From: Rana temporaria
Taxonomy: Eukaryota > Chordata > Amphibia > Anura > Ranidae
Direction: 5' to 3'
Length of the DNA stretch: 64,000 nucleotides
NCBI RefSeq assembly: GCF_905171775.1
Contig: NC_053494.1
Location: 155,608,115 to 155,672,114 of the forward strand
Below, one piece after another: positions 11,528-23,268 of the stretch. Each line of letters opens with the position of its first letter. The stretch's first letter is position 1. Below the pieces are notes generated by a model. It was not told the DNA's origin and did no database searches. It saw only the letters and a list, made by a program, of their open reading frames with translations. Made by a program: the position numbers and the translations under genes.

Positions 11528-13129
11528 TTGTTTGTTTTTCTGTTTCCATTGTACCCAATCACTGCCACAGTGGTGCAACATCATCATAGTGACACTGCAT
11601 TTGCTCTGGTGACAGTATGTACATAATATATATAATATTTAAAAAAAAAATTATCTTACACATTGTCACCATAGTGACACTTTATTACTCTGGGGGTGAT
11701 CAGTTTTTTTTTTTACACTCTACTTATTAAACTGATGATCACTGTATAAGCAATCAGTGACACTGTTCAAAGGTTTTATTCATGAAACCTTTGTTTACAA
11801 CTGTGATGCTGTGATTGATCACATCTATCAGGTACATGGCTGATGTGACAGGCACACAGTAGTAAGAAAGGCATTATGAATGGCAGCCTTCTTTACTACT
11901 GTAACTGTGATCGCTGTGATTGGTCACAGCTTTTACATTGTACCAGGGCCATGATGTCAGACGCTGCTGGTGAAACGCATTGGGTCCTGTGATACATGCT
12001 ACGTCACTTCAGGCACTTGTTGGAACGCAGGTGGAGCGCTGACGACGTCCCTGCCTTTCTTTCAAATGCAATTTTTTCTTCTACTTATGTAAGGGCAACC
12101 TGTTTACTTTTAATAAATGCTTTTAATGGTGCTGTGTTATGAGGAGCTTCTGTTCTTGTCTTTTTCATAAACATGCCATTTCCATTCAGTGATTGTGCCA
12201 AATCTCTGAGCTGCCATTTTCTGGCCGTCCTTTTGCTTTGCTGATTATGACTACCTGTTATGGGTATCAATTACGTCCGGTGAGTAGGAGATCTACCTAG
12301 AAGTTGGTGGAAGGAGATGCACTGGAGATATTAGCACTTTACATTTCTTCATTGTCACATTTGATACAAAAAGAGGAATCACCATAACTTTATGTGGGTT
12401 CAATTTATTTGCAGTGGTGGATTATTGGACTAAAATAAAAATGTATATCATTATATATTATCATTTATTGATCAAATGATTATGCACTTTAATGTTTTTA
12501 GCACGTTATGAAATCACAGTTGTTTTTCTTTACACATTGAGGCTTTGAGCCTTACTACAATCTGCTTTTGTTAATATTTGGATATCATATTTACACTGTA
12601 TTGTATATCATGTAATTTAAATCCAGGGTGCGCAGGTTATAAGGGATTATAAGGGATTTTTAGATCCTTTTTTTATGGTACCAGGGCTGTTCACAGTGGA
12701 GGACACAACGATCACACTGCTGCGTGCTTCTGGGAGGACGTATGGGTACATCCTTTTGGAACTAGAGAGCATCCGCCCAGCTGTTTATACATTGGCTAAG
12801 CGGAAAGGGGTTAATGCCAAACAGAACCGCTGTTAACCATTAACAGACCAACATGCTTAGTCACTAAGACTCATGCAGCAATATCTTACACCAACCAAAT
12901 AATAAGTTACCAACCACTGTCCGCCCACAAAGTGAAAGATGGACCATGGCCGAAAAAAAAATAACAAAGGAGTAGAGGGAATGGTAATATGGGTAGGTAA
13001 CAGTGTCAAAATAGGCACCTACATCTCTGAATAGAAATGGAGAAGGAAAGTTTTTGTTGAGGGGATTTTTGGGGGTGCAAAAAGAATAGTACAGATACTA
13101 CAGTATATAAAATGTTTACAGAAATGTTA
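11528..13129. other. mostly featureless; one retroelement-tail relic
   Basis: At 11940-12150, GGTGAAACGCATTGGGTCC and a later AATAAATGCTTTTAATGG segment resemble the head and tail of the hammerhead-bearing repeats, but no stem or CTGANGA box remains. The rest holds repeated short GTGACACT phrases (11580-11770) and AT-rich sequence. No gene is seen. Confidence 0.4.
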
Positions 13130-13290
13130 TTGTTACAGACAATACATAATTAAAATATGTGCTTTAACGCACAAGTGCAAGGGAGCATCTTGTCCTCAAA
13201 GAAAGATGGAATCTAGTCACTCAGCATAATAGTGGAGTGATTATCCCGACATGTTTTGCCACTCAGGGCTTCCTCAGGGGATACTTTAGA
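13130..13290 (-). repeat. hammerhead-like repeat, minus strand
   Basis: The minus strand reads CTGAGGA (13271-13277), a GCC/GGC stem, then AAAAC and ATGTCGGG. It fits the pattern of the copies at 11184 and 17565, with A replacing the first G of GAAAC. Confidence 0.4.
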
Positions 13291-15707
13291 GGACAACAAG
13301 ATGTAGCACCACATGAAAATCTCCACCACCTGGGGCTAGATTATGGATAGCGATAAATGACCATTACTGGGTAGAACACATTGGTGCAGGCCAATCAATA
13401 TCCAGGGAAATCAAACTGGGATTTCCAAAACTACGAGAGCAGGGGTAGACCAAGGGTGCTGAGATTACAGACCTGGGTCTGTAGTTTTTATTAAGGAGGC
13501 ATACGAAGCACAGGCTGGTTAGAAGCAAAGCTCTGGTATGGCCATCCTTGGAGTGTCTAAAAACAATAAAAGTACACTCGCATATAGCAAGTAAGGGAGC
13601 AGGCATTATACGAAACATCCAGCAAGTGGCATTATATAATGGGTCTGAATGGATGGTTAATTCTGGGTTGTTAATGGTCGACGGGCATGACAGAAGGCCC
13701 TGTATTCTTATTATGGGCTGGACTCAGGAGGGACCCTATGCATTTAATTGAAGTACCCAATGGATAGCAAGAAAGCCTTATTTTTTTAACTTTATTCTTT
13801 ATGATGTATTTACCTTTAAATGATAGTATACAACTGGCCCTATTTTTCTTGTGCTGGGTTTTAAGTATGTGCCCAATCGGAGATAGATTTGATATTGCTA
13901 TTCACATGTGCCTACCTTGCCAGCTCTGACCTACATACTGCAAGAGACACGGGAAGTTGTATTTAACCTTGCCCTGCTAACCTCATAGCCACCCCTATTG
14001 GTCCTGTATCCTGTATTGTGATGGGTGCCTGAATTACTAATATGAAGTCTCAAGAGATGTCAGATGGGATCAAGTTTGACTTTTATAGAAGAATGTGACG
14101 TCTGTGTGTAGTTTCAGCTGAGTGTATCGATGGACCCACCAGACACTCCCATGCAATTCTTCATCATATGCTTATGCAGTTTAAATAGTTCAAGTTTGAG
14201 GCAGGTTTGATATGAACCCCAGCTGTCTGTCATATCTACTCTAAAGTCTGCACATATGACAATTCAAAAGTATCTTTAGTCTTGTTTACAAAGAGAAGAA
14301 TTTATATTCAATATTAATCAAGCCTCAAAGCTCAGCACAAATTCTGAACAATGCAAATCAATTTAGACAAAAAAAAAAACAAGAAACATCTACTCAATAC
14401 AAGCAAGCTGTTATTTTCTAGAGCTTTTTATATGCTTTGTAAAACATTGCAAAATGATTTTCTACACACAATTAAAACCATAACTGAAGTACTTTACATC
14501 AGATCTCCTGTGACGTGAGCAGAATTCAATAAAAATGAGGTGCACTAACAGAAGAATAACAGAAGGCTGGAGAGTGAGGAGAAATCGGGGCACTGAATGA
14601 AGCATAGTCAGTTACATAAATCCTGTAAGGAGAAGTTTGGAATTAATAAAAAACAACATTCATACTCACCTAGTTGGATGCATCGATCCATTCTGCATCT
14701 CTTCCCCGCTGACTCTAAGCACGAGAGCTGAGCTATCAAACACAGATTGCTGAGTTCTTGGACTCAGTCACTGGCTCTCTGCTCTATCTCTCCAGCCCTC
14801 CCATGCGAGCAACTGCACTAAACAGTGGAGGCAATGAAAACTGCGAGACCCACGTGCCTCACCTGTTCATGTGCAGTTCACCCTTTACACAATCCTATGG
14901 AGATTTCTTACCCCTTTGGTGCATTATGCATTGTTACTGCCACTCTGCAGAGAAAACACAAACTTATAAATGGTCCTCCAGACAACATTATAAGGTCCTT
15001 TAGGTAAATCAAAGTATAGATAAATGAGAGTGAATTGGCCTTATTACCTGCAGGTTCTGGCTCAAGTAAATTACTTCACTTATCTTTCTATGTAATAAGT
15101 GATTATTGCTGCCTCCATGTTACATGTATGTAAATAATACATAGAAACAAGCATCTAAATTCATTCAATAATAATATTACTTACATCAAACAAACTCCAC
15201 ATTCACATCAATCACGCACCACTGTGTCCCATTGCAAAACTGTGGGGGATAGAAGGCTGCATTCTCAAAACCACTGCAAAGTTATAGAGAAGAACATTGG
15301 CTAATCTCATTTAAGATAATATAATGCAGCTCAGCAGGTGGTAGCCATGCGTGACAAGACCATAGAGCTTCTCATTTGTTCACATAAATACTAGATCATG
15401 CTACACTGTACCAAAACACTGTCTGATACTTCGAGCAGATGTTCTGCCCACACGCCTAATGGATAGCATATTGGTGAATACTATAAAAGTCAATGTTTGG
15501 GAAACTTATGAGAAGAGATTGAGCACAAAAGTCACCTTTCTGACAGTGAGGAAGTGTCAATGCTACTTTTTTTTTGAAAATTAGATTTGAGTATTGTTTC
15601 ATGTGATCAGGCAGTATACTATGTTTGTCAAATAATAACACATTTTTTATATTGCATTTGTCTACAAGTTTCTACCTGTATTCTCTCCAACGTCTACATC
15701 TATTTTA
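13291..15707. other. no clear feature
   Basis: Mostly unique-looking AT-rich sequence. From about 14640 to 15005 a segment with CATACTCACCTAG and GGTCCTTTAGG resembles the interior of frog-type TTAA MITEs, but no terminal repeats can be shown. ORFs there are short. Confidence 0.4.
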
Positions 15708-16011
15708 CAGAAGTGCCCCTGCCGAAAGAAAAAGAGTTGGACTATCTCAGTACCTCAAGGATCAAGACAAAGATATAATTAAAAACATTTTTTTTTATAG
15801 AAAATCGTAGATAAAAACACAGTAAGGTGATGTGACAGGAGGGCCTGTGAAACCCAGAATCCCTTGTAAAGGATGGGAAACCCTTGTTTCAGCTTTCCAT
15901 GTACCTCTTATGTCTAAGTCACACTGTGCCATCCTGGTACAGGGTGACTAAGAAAATATATCTTGGATTACTTAAAATGGGACAGTAATATTTCGCCACA
16001 ATATCTCCCAG

Positions 16012-16023
16012 GATATATATAAA
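16012..16023 (+). promoter_or_regulatory. candidate LTR TATA box
   Basis: ATATATATAAAG lies about 180 bases into the LTR, a plausible U3 core-promoter position. It is judged on sequence and position only. Confidence 0.35.
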
Positions 16024-16367
16024 GACTATTCTTGGTTTGTTTGATTCTGAACTCAACATGTTAATTGAAAGAGCTGATCACATTGGCCTCTGTACAATGT
16101 AGGAGAAGGGCAGACTCATGCTGGAGCTCCTGCTATTGTGAGAAGGTGTCCTGTGTTTATACTTATGATAATGTATAATCTACTGTGTGAAGCTCGGTGA
16201 CAACAAGTCTGACCTGTAGTGAAATCCTGACGGGCACGGAGTCACATCTGCTGCTTTAAGGGATTAGTTAATTAGCTCATGTTAATTTATGTTTATGGTT
16301 ACAAGTGTACAGTATTGTTAGAGTAATATCAGCAGGAGGTAGGAACCTCCTCTTCTACTGTATATAA

Positions 16368-16894
16368 TGCCGCGTACACATGGTTTTTCGGCATGAAAAA
16401 AAATGAAATTTTTCAGCATGTCCAAAAAACAAAGTTTTTCCAACTTCATCATTAAAAACGATGTTGCCCACACACCATCGTTTTTGAAAAATGATGAACA
16501 AAGCGTGGTGACGTACAACACGTAAGACGGCACTCTGAAGGGGAAGTTCTATTCCCCTTTGGACTGCTTTTAGCTGATTCAGTTTTAGTAAAAGACGATT
16601 TGCGCTTTTTTGTCTGTTACAGCGTGATGAATGTGCTTACTCTATTATTAATGGTAGTTTTACCAGAACGAGCGATCCCGTCTCATAATTTGCTTCTGGG
16701 CATGTGTGGGTTTAAAAAAGTCGTTTTAGCCCACACACGATCATTTTTTACACTACGTTTTAAAAAACGACATTAAAAAATGCAGCATGTTCGAATTTTT
16801 TTTTTTGTCGTTTTTCAGAAGCTGAAAAACGATGTGAAGCCCACACACAATGATTTTAAATGACGTTTTGAAAAATGACCGTGTGTACGTGGCA
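16368..16894. mobile_element. Harbinger-type MITE nested in the LTR
   Basis: The ends are TGCCGCGTACACATGG and CCGTGTGTACGTGGCA, with TAA on the left and TTA on the right as a near-matching target. The interior is an inverted-orientation relative of the MITE at 21511-22053. Shared phrases include GCGTGATGAATGTGCTTAC and ACCAGAACGAGCG(A/C)TC. No protein is encoded. Confidence 0.85.
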
Positions 16895-17860
16895 TTAGAC
16901 TTGTATTCTGGTTCTAATAAACAGTCCATAAACAGTCCATGTTCAGCAACTAAACAAGTATTGTTTATATTCAGACTGGGAGGAAGCGGTATATGACGAA
17001 AGCACTTAAGCGAAGTGTGGGACATTTCGTTACAGGTGAAAACAATGTTTACAATTATGTTAAATACATTCAATAGTTACAGCCATATATAGTGCTTGGA
17101 GATTGTAGAAAAGATGGTGGTAGACACCAAAAGTGGCATGGGGTACCAGTTATGATGCATCTTGGCAGTATTCTTCTACAAGTTTCACAGCAAAGACTGC
17201 CTCTTTAGGAGGAGCCAATCAAAAGCATCTAGAGAGACCACCGCAGTGAAGCAGCACAAAAGTGAGGCACCCAAAGGCAATTGCCCCTACGGCAGACACG
17301 GGAGGCTCTAGGGACCAAGGGTTCTAGAGTATCTAGGTAACCGGTGTGACACCCTGGGGACAGAAGGCATAGGGCTCAGTGTGAGTTCATTTGCTTGCTG
17401 TTAGAAGGGTATTTTCAAATAGTTGGTAGCTGATATATATTAGGGTATCAATCTTTTCACAAGGTATGTCTCAACAGGATGAAGAGCCCCATTTGTTGCC
17501 TCAAAGTTTGTGTGTCCCCGGGGAGCGGGTCGTGGTCTTTCTAGATGCTTATGATTGGCTCCTCCTGAAGAAGCAGTCTTTGCTGCAAAACTTGTAGAGG
17601 AATACTGCCAAGCTGCATCATAACTAGTACCCCATGCCACTATTGGGGTTTACCACCATCTTCTCTACAATCTCCAAGCACTATATATGGCTGTAACTAT
17701 TGAATGTATTTAACATAATTGTGAACATGGTTTTCACCTTACTGTGTTTTTATCTACAATTTTCTATAAAATTGTATTTTTAATTATATCTTTGTCCTTG
17801 AGGTACCGAGATAGTCCAACTCTTTTTCTTTCATCAGGGGCACTTCTGGAGTAGCCCTAA

Positions 17861-18949
17861 GTTTTTTTCCTTCTATACAATATGGATTATGGTACCCACC
17901 TCTATTTAAGAATACCCTAATTGTATGAGCCACCAGAACTTCCTATAAAGTCAACCAGTGGTAGGTTCTACACATCTCTTCGTGGCACTCTTCAGCAGTG
18001 AAGTCTTTACTTCTGTTGCTTCAATCAAAATTGCCACCTTCTAGCTCCATTTCTTCAGGAAAATCTGCTAGGCCCCAAACTCCAACCTGTTTTTTGGTAA
18101 TAGGCCTCCCCAGGCAGCAGACCTTGGAGGCACAATTCTCCTATCCACAACCTCTTCTTCTGGCAGGCCCCAGGAGGCAAGATAGCTTCCGTAGGTTCAC
18201 CCCAAATATGTGTATCATTCCTCAACATGCACCAATGAAAATAAACCTCCTAGTTGGTGGCATGGGGGGGAAATACATATTCATAAGTCAGAATATTGTA
18301 TCTTCAGAATATTGTCTCATACTATTTCCTGGGACACTCCCCAACAGCAGGCAAAAGTAAATATTTATCTGAGCTAAGGGAAAACTCAACAAAAGCTTAA
18401 CTTTAACGATCCATGCTCAGGCTGGCTCCAGCTCAGCAGCACCTAATTTTAACAGAGAAACATGCTTTTTCTTGTGGCAATCAATCCAATGTAAGCAAAG
18501 GTGATCACTTACCAGTCAGCCTTGACCCCATATGAATATATAAAGGTTTTCTACACGCTTCTTAGCTGTGATTAACTGAACTGGCATGCAGAGAGGATTG
18601 GCAGCTTCAGCTTCTCTTTCCTGCAGATTTCACCTGTCAACTCCTCCAATACTGGTCTCACTCTCACAGGTATAGCCCCGATGACATGTGGGAAAACAGG
18701 GAGGGCACAAATGGTGCTGTTCTAGTTCATTTGTTTTTTCATTCTTTATTATAATTCATTGCTGAACTATACTGAACATTTTTTCATAGTAGGTGTGCAA
18801 CAAATAGTCACATAATTTTCTGTTGACACAACACATTTTTGTGGCCCTGTGAACATGTTTTCACTAGGTGACAAATACAGTAAATAGGTTAAGAAAGGGA
18901 ATGAAGGTAAATCAAAGTATGCTCCACCACTGTAATGACCACCTCTTAC
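17861..18949. other. no recognisable feature
   Basis: The longest ORF (120 codons near 17998-18360) has no recognisable domain and no supporting splice or promoter context. Confidence 0.5.
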
Positions 18950-19360
18950 GTAAAGTAGTTGTAAAGGTAAAGAAACATTACAGAAAGCCCCTCTGTTCTA
19001 TCAATCTACCTTACACTGTGTAAATGTTTTGATAAAAGGATGCCTATAAATACCTTATCTCTGATATTTTATGGCCAGTCACATGACCTCTGGCCCCTCT
19101 CCTCCTCTGATCCATGGGCTACAGCAGCAGAAATCCCCTCTGATGTCATCTTGGGAGGTCACATGACCGCTGTGCTGGCCACTCAGCCCCACCCGCTGTA
19201 GATGGGGGAGGAGAGCAGCTGGAAATCACATGACTGGCCATTACAGATGAAAATAAGTTATTTACAGCTTTTAAAAGACATTTACACTGTGTAGGATAGA
19301 TTGATAGAACAGAGGGATTTGAAGTAATATTTCTTTACTTTTACTGACAGCTACTACAAG
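18950..19360. mobile_element. fold-back MITE, TTAA-type relative
   Basis: The left arm (GTAGTTGTAAAGGTAAAG, then CCCTCTGTTCTATCAATCTA) matches the right arm in reverse (TAGATTGATAGAACAGAGGG, then CTTTACTTTTACTGACAG). GGCCAGTCACATGAC lies near the centre in both orientations. The GTTGTAAAG terminus is related to the TTAA MITEs at 6058 and 52528, but the TTAA itself is not clear here. Confidence 0.65.
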
Positions 19361-20049
19361 CAACAGGAGGGGGCGGAGAGGAGGAGAGACACACAGGAGT
19401 TGACAGGCACGGAGGGAGGGGGAGAGAGGAGAGCAGCGGGTGACAGAGACACAAAAACTTACCACAGTAATCATAGATTAGCAGCCATGATTACTGTGGT
19501 CAGCACATAGTGGGGGACTCAGGAACAGGCAGGACCAACCAGTTTTTTTCAGCTTAGAAAGGGGAAAATTAGACAGCAGAAGCACTGTGCTGTTTAATCT
19601 GCTATAAGGAAACAGGAGCTCTTATTTTGTAGGGTTAAAACCACTTTATCGCACCAGTCATACATTTTGTTTACCTGAACTGGTAGATAATATGAGAAAT
19701 TGGTATAAGATGCAGGCTCTAAAATATTGAGTTTATATTACATTGAGGGCATGGGGGGTGAGCTCTGTATGTATGGTAAAAGGTACATGTATAAAAGCAA
19801 ATGAAGATGGGAGAGGAACGTAGATATATGGTAAAAGATGAGCCAGGGAGGAAAGAATAAAAGGAAGAGAAAAGAAAAGAAAGGGTATAGGAAAAAAGAG
19901 GGACAGTTGTAAGGAGCTTATCAAGAAGAATTATCCAGTCCATCACAGGGGTCTAGAGCAGGCAGGGGGTGGGGGAGATACTAATGTGCCTGAGATAAGC
20001 TAACAATCTGAATTCAGTATTTTATTTTTTATTTTAGAGTCTGTAAAAT
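19361..20049. other. no recognisable feature
   Basis: G/A-rich segments and a small hairpin around CACAGTAATCATAG / CATGATTACTGTGG (19462-19500). No gene is seen. Confidence 0.45.
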
Positions 20050-20215
20050 CACATTTGTAATGCAGATAAAAACACAGTACAAATAAAATCACCAACATGT
20101 TTCACCTGTTTTAGATTTTAAACATCTTCAGGGGAAGTTTGTTTACATTGCAGGAGCACAGAAATAGTTATAATACAAACTTGCACTGAGTAGCTGCTAC
20201 TGAAGAAGGAGAAGG
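20050..20215 (-). repeat. degenerate hammerhead-like repeat
   Basis: The minus strand reads CTGAAGA (20125-20131), then TGTTT...AAACA as a 5-bp stem, GGT, and GAAAC (20099-20103). Downstream is a TGTGTTTTTATCTGC segment. Two extra bases precede GAAAC, so the fold is imperfect. Confidence 0.35.
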
Positions 20216-20224
20216 AAAGTGTGA

Positions 20225-20482
20225 AGCCTCGTACACATGGCCGAGGAACTCGACGTGCCAAACACATCGAGTTCCTCGGCCAGTTCAGCCCTGAAGCCGC
20301 CGAGGACCTCGGCGGGCCGAGAGCTCCCATAGAACAACGAGGAAATAGAAAACATGTTCTCTATTTCCTCGCCGAGGTCCTCGTCGGCTTCCTCGGCCGA
20401 AAGTGTACACACGGCAGAATTCAGCCAGAAACTCGGTCGGAAGCTGAATTCTGCCGAGGAAACTGGTCGTGTGTACGGGGCC
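20225..20482. mobile_element. short Harbinger-type MITE
   Basis: The termini are AGCCTCGTACACATGGCCGA and GGTCGTGTGTACGGGGCC, flanked on both sides by TGA (20222-20224 and 20483-20485). The interior is full of CCGAGGAACTCG-like palindromic blocks. It is the inverted relative of 20619-20889. Confidence 0.8.
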
Positions 20483-20618
20483 TGACATATAACGATACTA
20501 TTTGCTATGAGAGTAGATTTGCAGTTTTCTTTGTTCTTCTAGTCATTAATTCTAGGTGTAATGACATAGAGTGGGCATATTGTCTGTTTCAGCTTTTCCC
20601 TTTCTAGTGTGCTCCTAA

Positions 20619-20889
20619 GGCCCCGTACACACGAAAGAGTTTCTCGGCAGAATTCAGCGAGAAACTCGGTCAGAGCCGGATTCTGCCGAGAAACTCTGTC
20701 GTGTGTACACTTTCGGCCCGATGGAGCCGCCGAGGAACTCGTCGAGAAAATAGAGAACATGTTCTCTATTTTCTCGTTGTTCTATGGGAGAACTCGGCCC
20801 GCCGAGCTCCTCGGCGGCTTCAGGGCTGAACTCGCCGAGGAACTCGATGTGTTTGGCACGTCGAGTTCCTCGGCCGTGTGTACGGGGCC
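20619..20889. mobile_element. short Harbinger-type MITE
   Basis: The termini are GGCCCCGTACACACGA and its inverse GTGTGTACGGGGCC, with a perfect TAA duplication (20616-20618 and 20890-20892). It belongs to the same subfamily as 20225-20482 but in the opposite orientation: AACTCGACGTGCCAAACACA there reads in reverse here. Confidence 0.88.
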
Positions 20890-20892
20890 TAA

Positions 20893-21507
20893 GACCAGCT
20901 AGTCGAATGTGGTAGGATGGAAGATGACACGAGATAATAAGCCTAGGGAAACAGGAGGTATAAATCCAGCCCTGTGTGTTCATCCAACTTTACACAAAGA
21001 AGTAGCTCAGTGACAAAGTGAACATGAATAACTGGATATAAGCATCAGCTCAGTAGTACTCTATTCTATGCCTAGATACACTAGTATAAAGAAAAATAAA
21101 CAGAATAAATAAGTGGAGATGAGGTAGAGCATAGATATGCATTCCCCTGTGAAGGCTTTAGAATGCTTAGAACAAGTGACAACAGCTTAGCTGGTGTCTG
21201 AATCATCTTTTATGTGTCATAAGAATTGCTTTCATAACTGCTGAGCTGGTATTTGAAATATGTCCAAGAATCGGAGTGGCAGGCTAAAACACACTTTTAT
21301 AGTTATATCCTTTTTTATTGTATAACACACAGTACACAGTACAGTAAATCATTGTTATTTGTCTTATGTGCAAGGGATTAAAGAGATAACCATACTCATT
21401 TATATTCCATAAAGTTACATTGTGTTCTCATTATAGCCATAATATTCCTGGACTTCCAAGTTTTCACTGTGGGGCACCTCACACACAATCACACACTTCA
21501 TTCAGCC
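20893..21507. other. no recognisable feature
   Basis: AT-rich non-coding sequence between MITEs. Confidence 0.5.
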
Positions 21508-21510
21508 TTA

Positions 21511-22053
21511 TGCCGCGTACAGACGATAAAAAACGATTAAAAAAATGTCATTTAAAATTATCGTGTGTGGGCTTCACATAATTTTTCGGGTTCTAAAAAA
21601 AAAATTTTTTTTTCGAACATGCTGCATTTTTTAACGACGTTTTAAACTATGTAGTTTTTCGGGTTGTAAAAAATGATCGTGTGTGGGCTAAAACGATGTT
21701 AAAAACCCGCGCATGCTCAGAAGCAAGTTATGAGACGGGAGCGCTCGTTCTGGTAAAACTACCGTTCGTAATGGAGTAAGCACATTCATCACGCTGTAAC
21801 AGACAGAAAAGCGCGAATCGTCTTTTACTAACACGGAATCAGCTAAAGCACCCCCAAGGGTGGCGTCATCCGCATGGAACTTCCCCTTTATAGTGCCGTC
21901 ATACGTGTTGTACGTCACCGCGCTTTGCTAGAGCATTTTTTAAAAACAATGGTGTGTGGGCACTTAATGATGAAGTTGGAAAAACTTTGTTTTTTCTAAA
22001 TGCCGAAAAACATAGTTTTTTTCATTCCGCAAAATGATTGTGTGTACGAGGCA
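21511..22053. mobile_element. Harbinger-type MITE related to the autonomous element
   Basis: The ends are TGCCGCGTACAGACGAT and TTGTGTGTACGAGGCA, with a perfect TTA duplication (21508-21510 and 22054-22056). The left half carries GAGACGGGAGCGCTCGTTC then GGTAAAAC, as found near the left end of the intact Harbinger (about 36079-36106). The right half carries AAGCGCGAATC, ACTAACACG and TTCCCCTTTATAGTG, as found near its right end (about 43920-44030). It therefore looks like an internally deleted relative. Confidence 0.88.
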
Positions 22054-22150
22054 TTAGCTTTTCAAATAGAAATAGCAGAAATGTGACCAGGTGCCTCTAG
22101 TACAATACCTTCATTCCGATATACACTTAATGGACACTTTATTAGTTATT

Positions 22151-22385
22151 AGTAAAGAAAAGAATAGAGCCGCTTAGGTGTGGAAGTCTTTAAGGTGATT
22201 GCTTCTCCCAGAACCACGGGTGCAAGCAATGCATATGTAATTGCAAAACTAAAGAACAAATTCTTCTGGACAACAAATAAAAATTGCCTTTATTGTAAAA
22301 TCCAAAAATAGAAAACAGCACTACATGTAACAGCACACCGGTAAACTGACGCGTTTCACACTGTATTAGTGTTTAATCATACATG
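22151..22385 (-). repeat. hammerhead-like repeat inserted in Tc1 family B
   Basis: The minus strand has ACACT / AGTGT as a 5-bp stem followed by GAAAC and GCGTC (22348-22372). The CTGANGA box has decayed (ATGATTA). The tail reads CACCTAAGCGGCTC. It shares the stem and the GTTTCACAC phrase with the repeat near 45820. Confidence 0.5.
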
Positions 22386-22437
22386 TGTTTAATCATGCTA
22401 GTAACGGGTTGTACCCCCTTTTGCCTTCAGATCTGCC

Positions 22438-22911
22438 TTAAAGTTTTTGAAAAGTCTTGTTTTTTTAAAATAAAAATAATAGACAATTTACCTGCTCTGT
22501 TGCAGTAGATTTGCACATAGCAGCCCAGATCCTCCTCTTCTCGGGTCCCTCTTCAGCTCTCTTGGCCCCTTCCTCCTGTTTAGTGCTCCCACAGCAAGCA
22601 GCTTGCTATGGGGGAACCCGAGCCAAGTCACATCTCCCTGTGTTCATTCAGACACAGAGCTGCGGCCCCACCCCTCTCTCTTCTGATTGGCTGACTGACT
22701 TTGATTGACAGCAGCAGGAGCCAATGGCGCCACTGCTATGTCTCAGCCAATCAGGTGGGAGAGTGTCGGATGGCCAAGACACTCGTGGACATCACTGGAT
22801 AGAGATGGAGCTCCGGTAAGTATGAGGGGGCTGGGGCACACAGAAAGCTTTTTATCTTAATGCATAGAATGTATTAAGGTAAAAAATCTTCTGACTTTAC
22901 AACTTCTTTAA
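22438..22911. mobile_element. TTAA-flanked MITE (piggyBac-like) in Tc1 family B
   Basis: TTAA occurs on both sides (22438-22441 and 22908-22911), with ends AGTTTTTGAAAAGTC and GACTTTACAACTTCT. Removing it rejoins the Tc1 reading CTGCC-TTAA-TTCTTC. The interior (TTACCTGCTCTGT..., CTGATTGGCTGACTGACTTT) matches the MITE at 52528-53766. Confidence 0.8.
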
Positions 22912-22914
22912 TTC

Positions 22915-23268
22915 TTCATGACATACACATGCACTTCATGCTCTGGGATTTTCATTCACATTGACATGATAGCATCACGCAGTTGCTGCAGATTTGTTGG
23001 CTGCACATCCATGATGCGAATCTCATGTTCCACCACATCCCAAAGGTTCTCTATTGGATTGAAATCTGGTGACTGTGGAGGACATTGGAGTACAGTGAAC
23101 TAATTGTCATGTTAAAGAAACCAGTTTGAGATGTTTTGAGCTTTGTGGCATGGTGCATTATCCTGCTGGAAGTAGCCACCAGGAGATGGGTATACTGTAG
23201 TCATAATGGGATGGACACGGTCAGCAACAATACTCAGGTAGGCCGTGGCTTTTAAACAATGCTCAATT
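22915..23268 (-). pseudogene. Tc1-like transposase, C-terminal part, with stops
   Basis: The minus strand encodes ATAYLSIVADRVHP, then YFQQDNAPCHKAQN and PPQSPDFNPIENLWD. These are the last two acidic catalytic regions of a Tc1-type DDE transposase, in order and in one frame. Two in-frame stops lie between them, around 23098-23115, each one base from a glutamate codon; another stop follows near the C-terminus. The N-terminal half is absent. It is a non-functional relic. Confidence 0.85.

Larger units (their letters stand above)
15831..17034. mobile_element. solo LTR with 5-bp TSD
   Basis: It begins TGTGACAGGAGG and ends CGTTACA, giving TG...CA termini, and is flanked by GGTGA on both sides (15826-15830 and 17035-17039). 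A TATATATAAAG box at about 16013 and an AATAAA near 16916 are placed as in the U3 and R regions of an LTR. Without the nested MITE it is about 670 bp. No gag or pol remains, so it is a solo LTR, probably Gypsy-like; the family is inferred. The uninterrupted flanks rebuild a continuous inverted-repeat arm, which supports the boundaries. Confidence 0.8.
15708..17860. repeat. large inverted repeat broken by an LTR
   Basis: The right arm (17530-17860) matches, in reverse, two separated left-arm pieces: 15708-15830 and 17035-17247. The outer ends are CAGAAGTGCCCCTG and its inverse CAGGGGCACTTCTG. The pieces were one arm until an LTR inserted at 15831-17034. The inner arms (17053-17247 and 17530-17727) are roughly 90% alike by eye. 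Each holds a hammerhead-like core: 17182-17208 on minus and 17565-17591 on plus. Confidence 0.75.
22130..23268 (-). mobile_element. Tc1/mariner family B with two insertions
   Basis: It starts with the terminal phrase TACACTTAATGGACACTTTA at the left. It continues after a first insertion with CTAGTAACGGGTTGTACCCC, and after a second with AATTCTTCATGAC and the transposase fragment. The 5' half is missing: the coding match stops at about 23268. Confidence 0.8.

Noticed and set aside
11940..12000. GAAACGC motif as another hammerhead
   Set aside because: No CTGANGA box or stem II precedes it, so it was kept only as a possible relic of the repeat family.
20221..20983. ORFs of 97-128 codons on both strands
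   Set aside because: They run through the inverted arms of two MITEs, and similar peptides appear on both strands.
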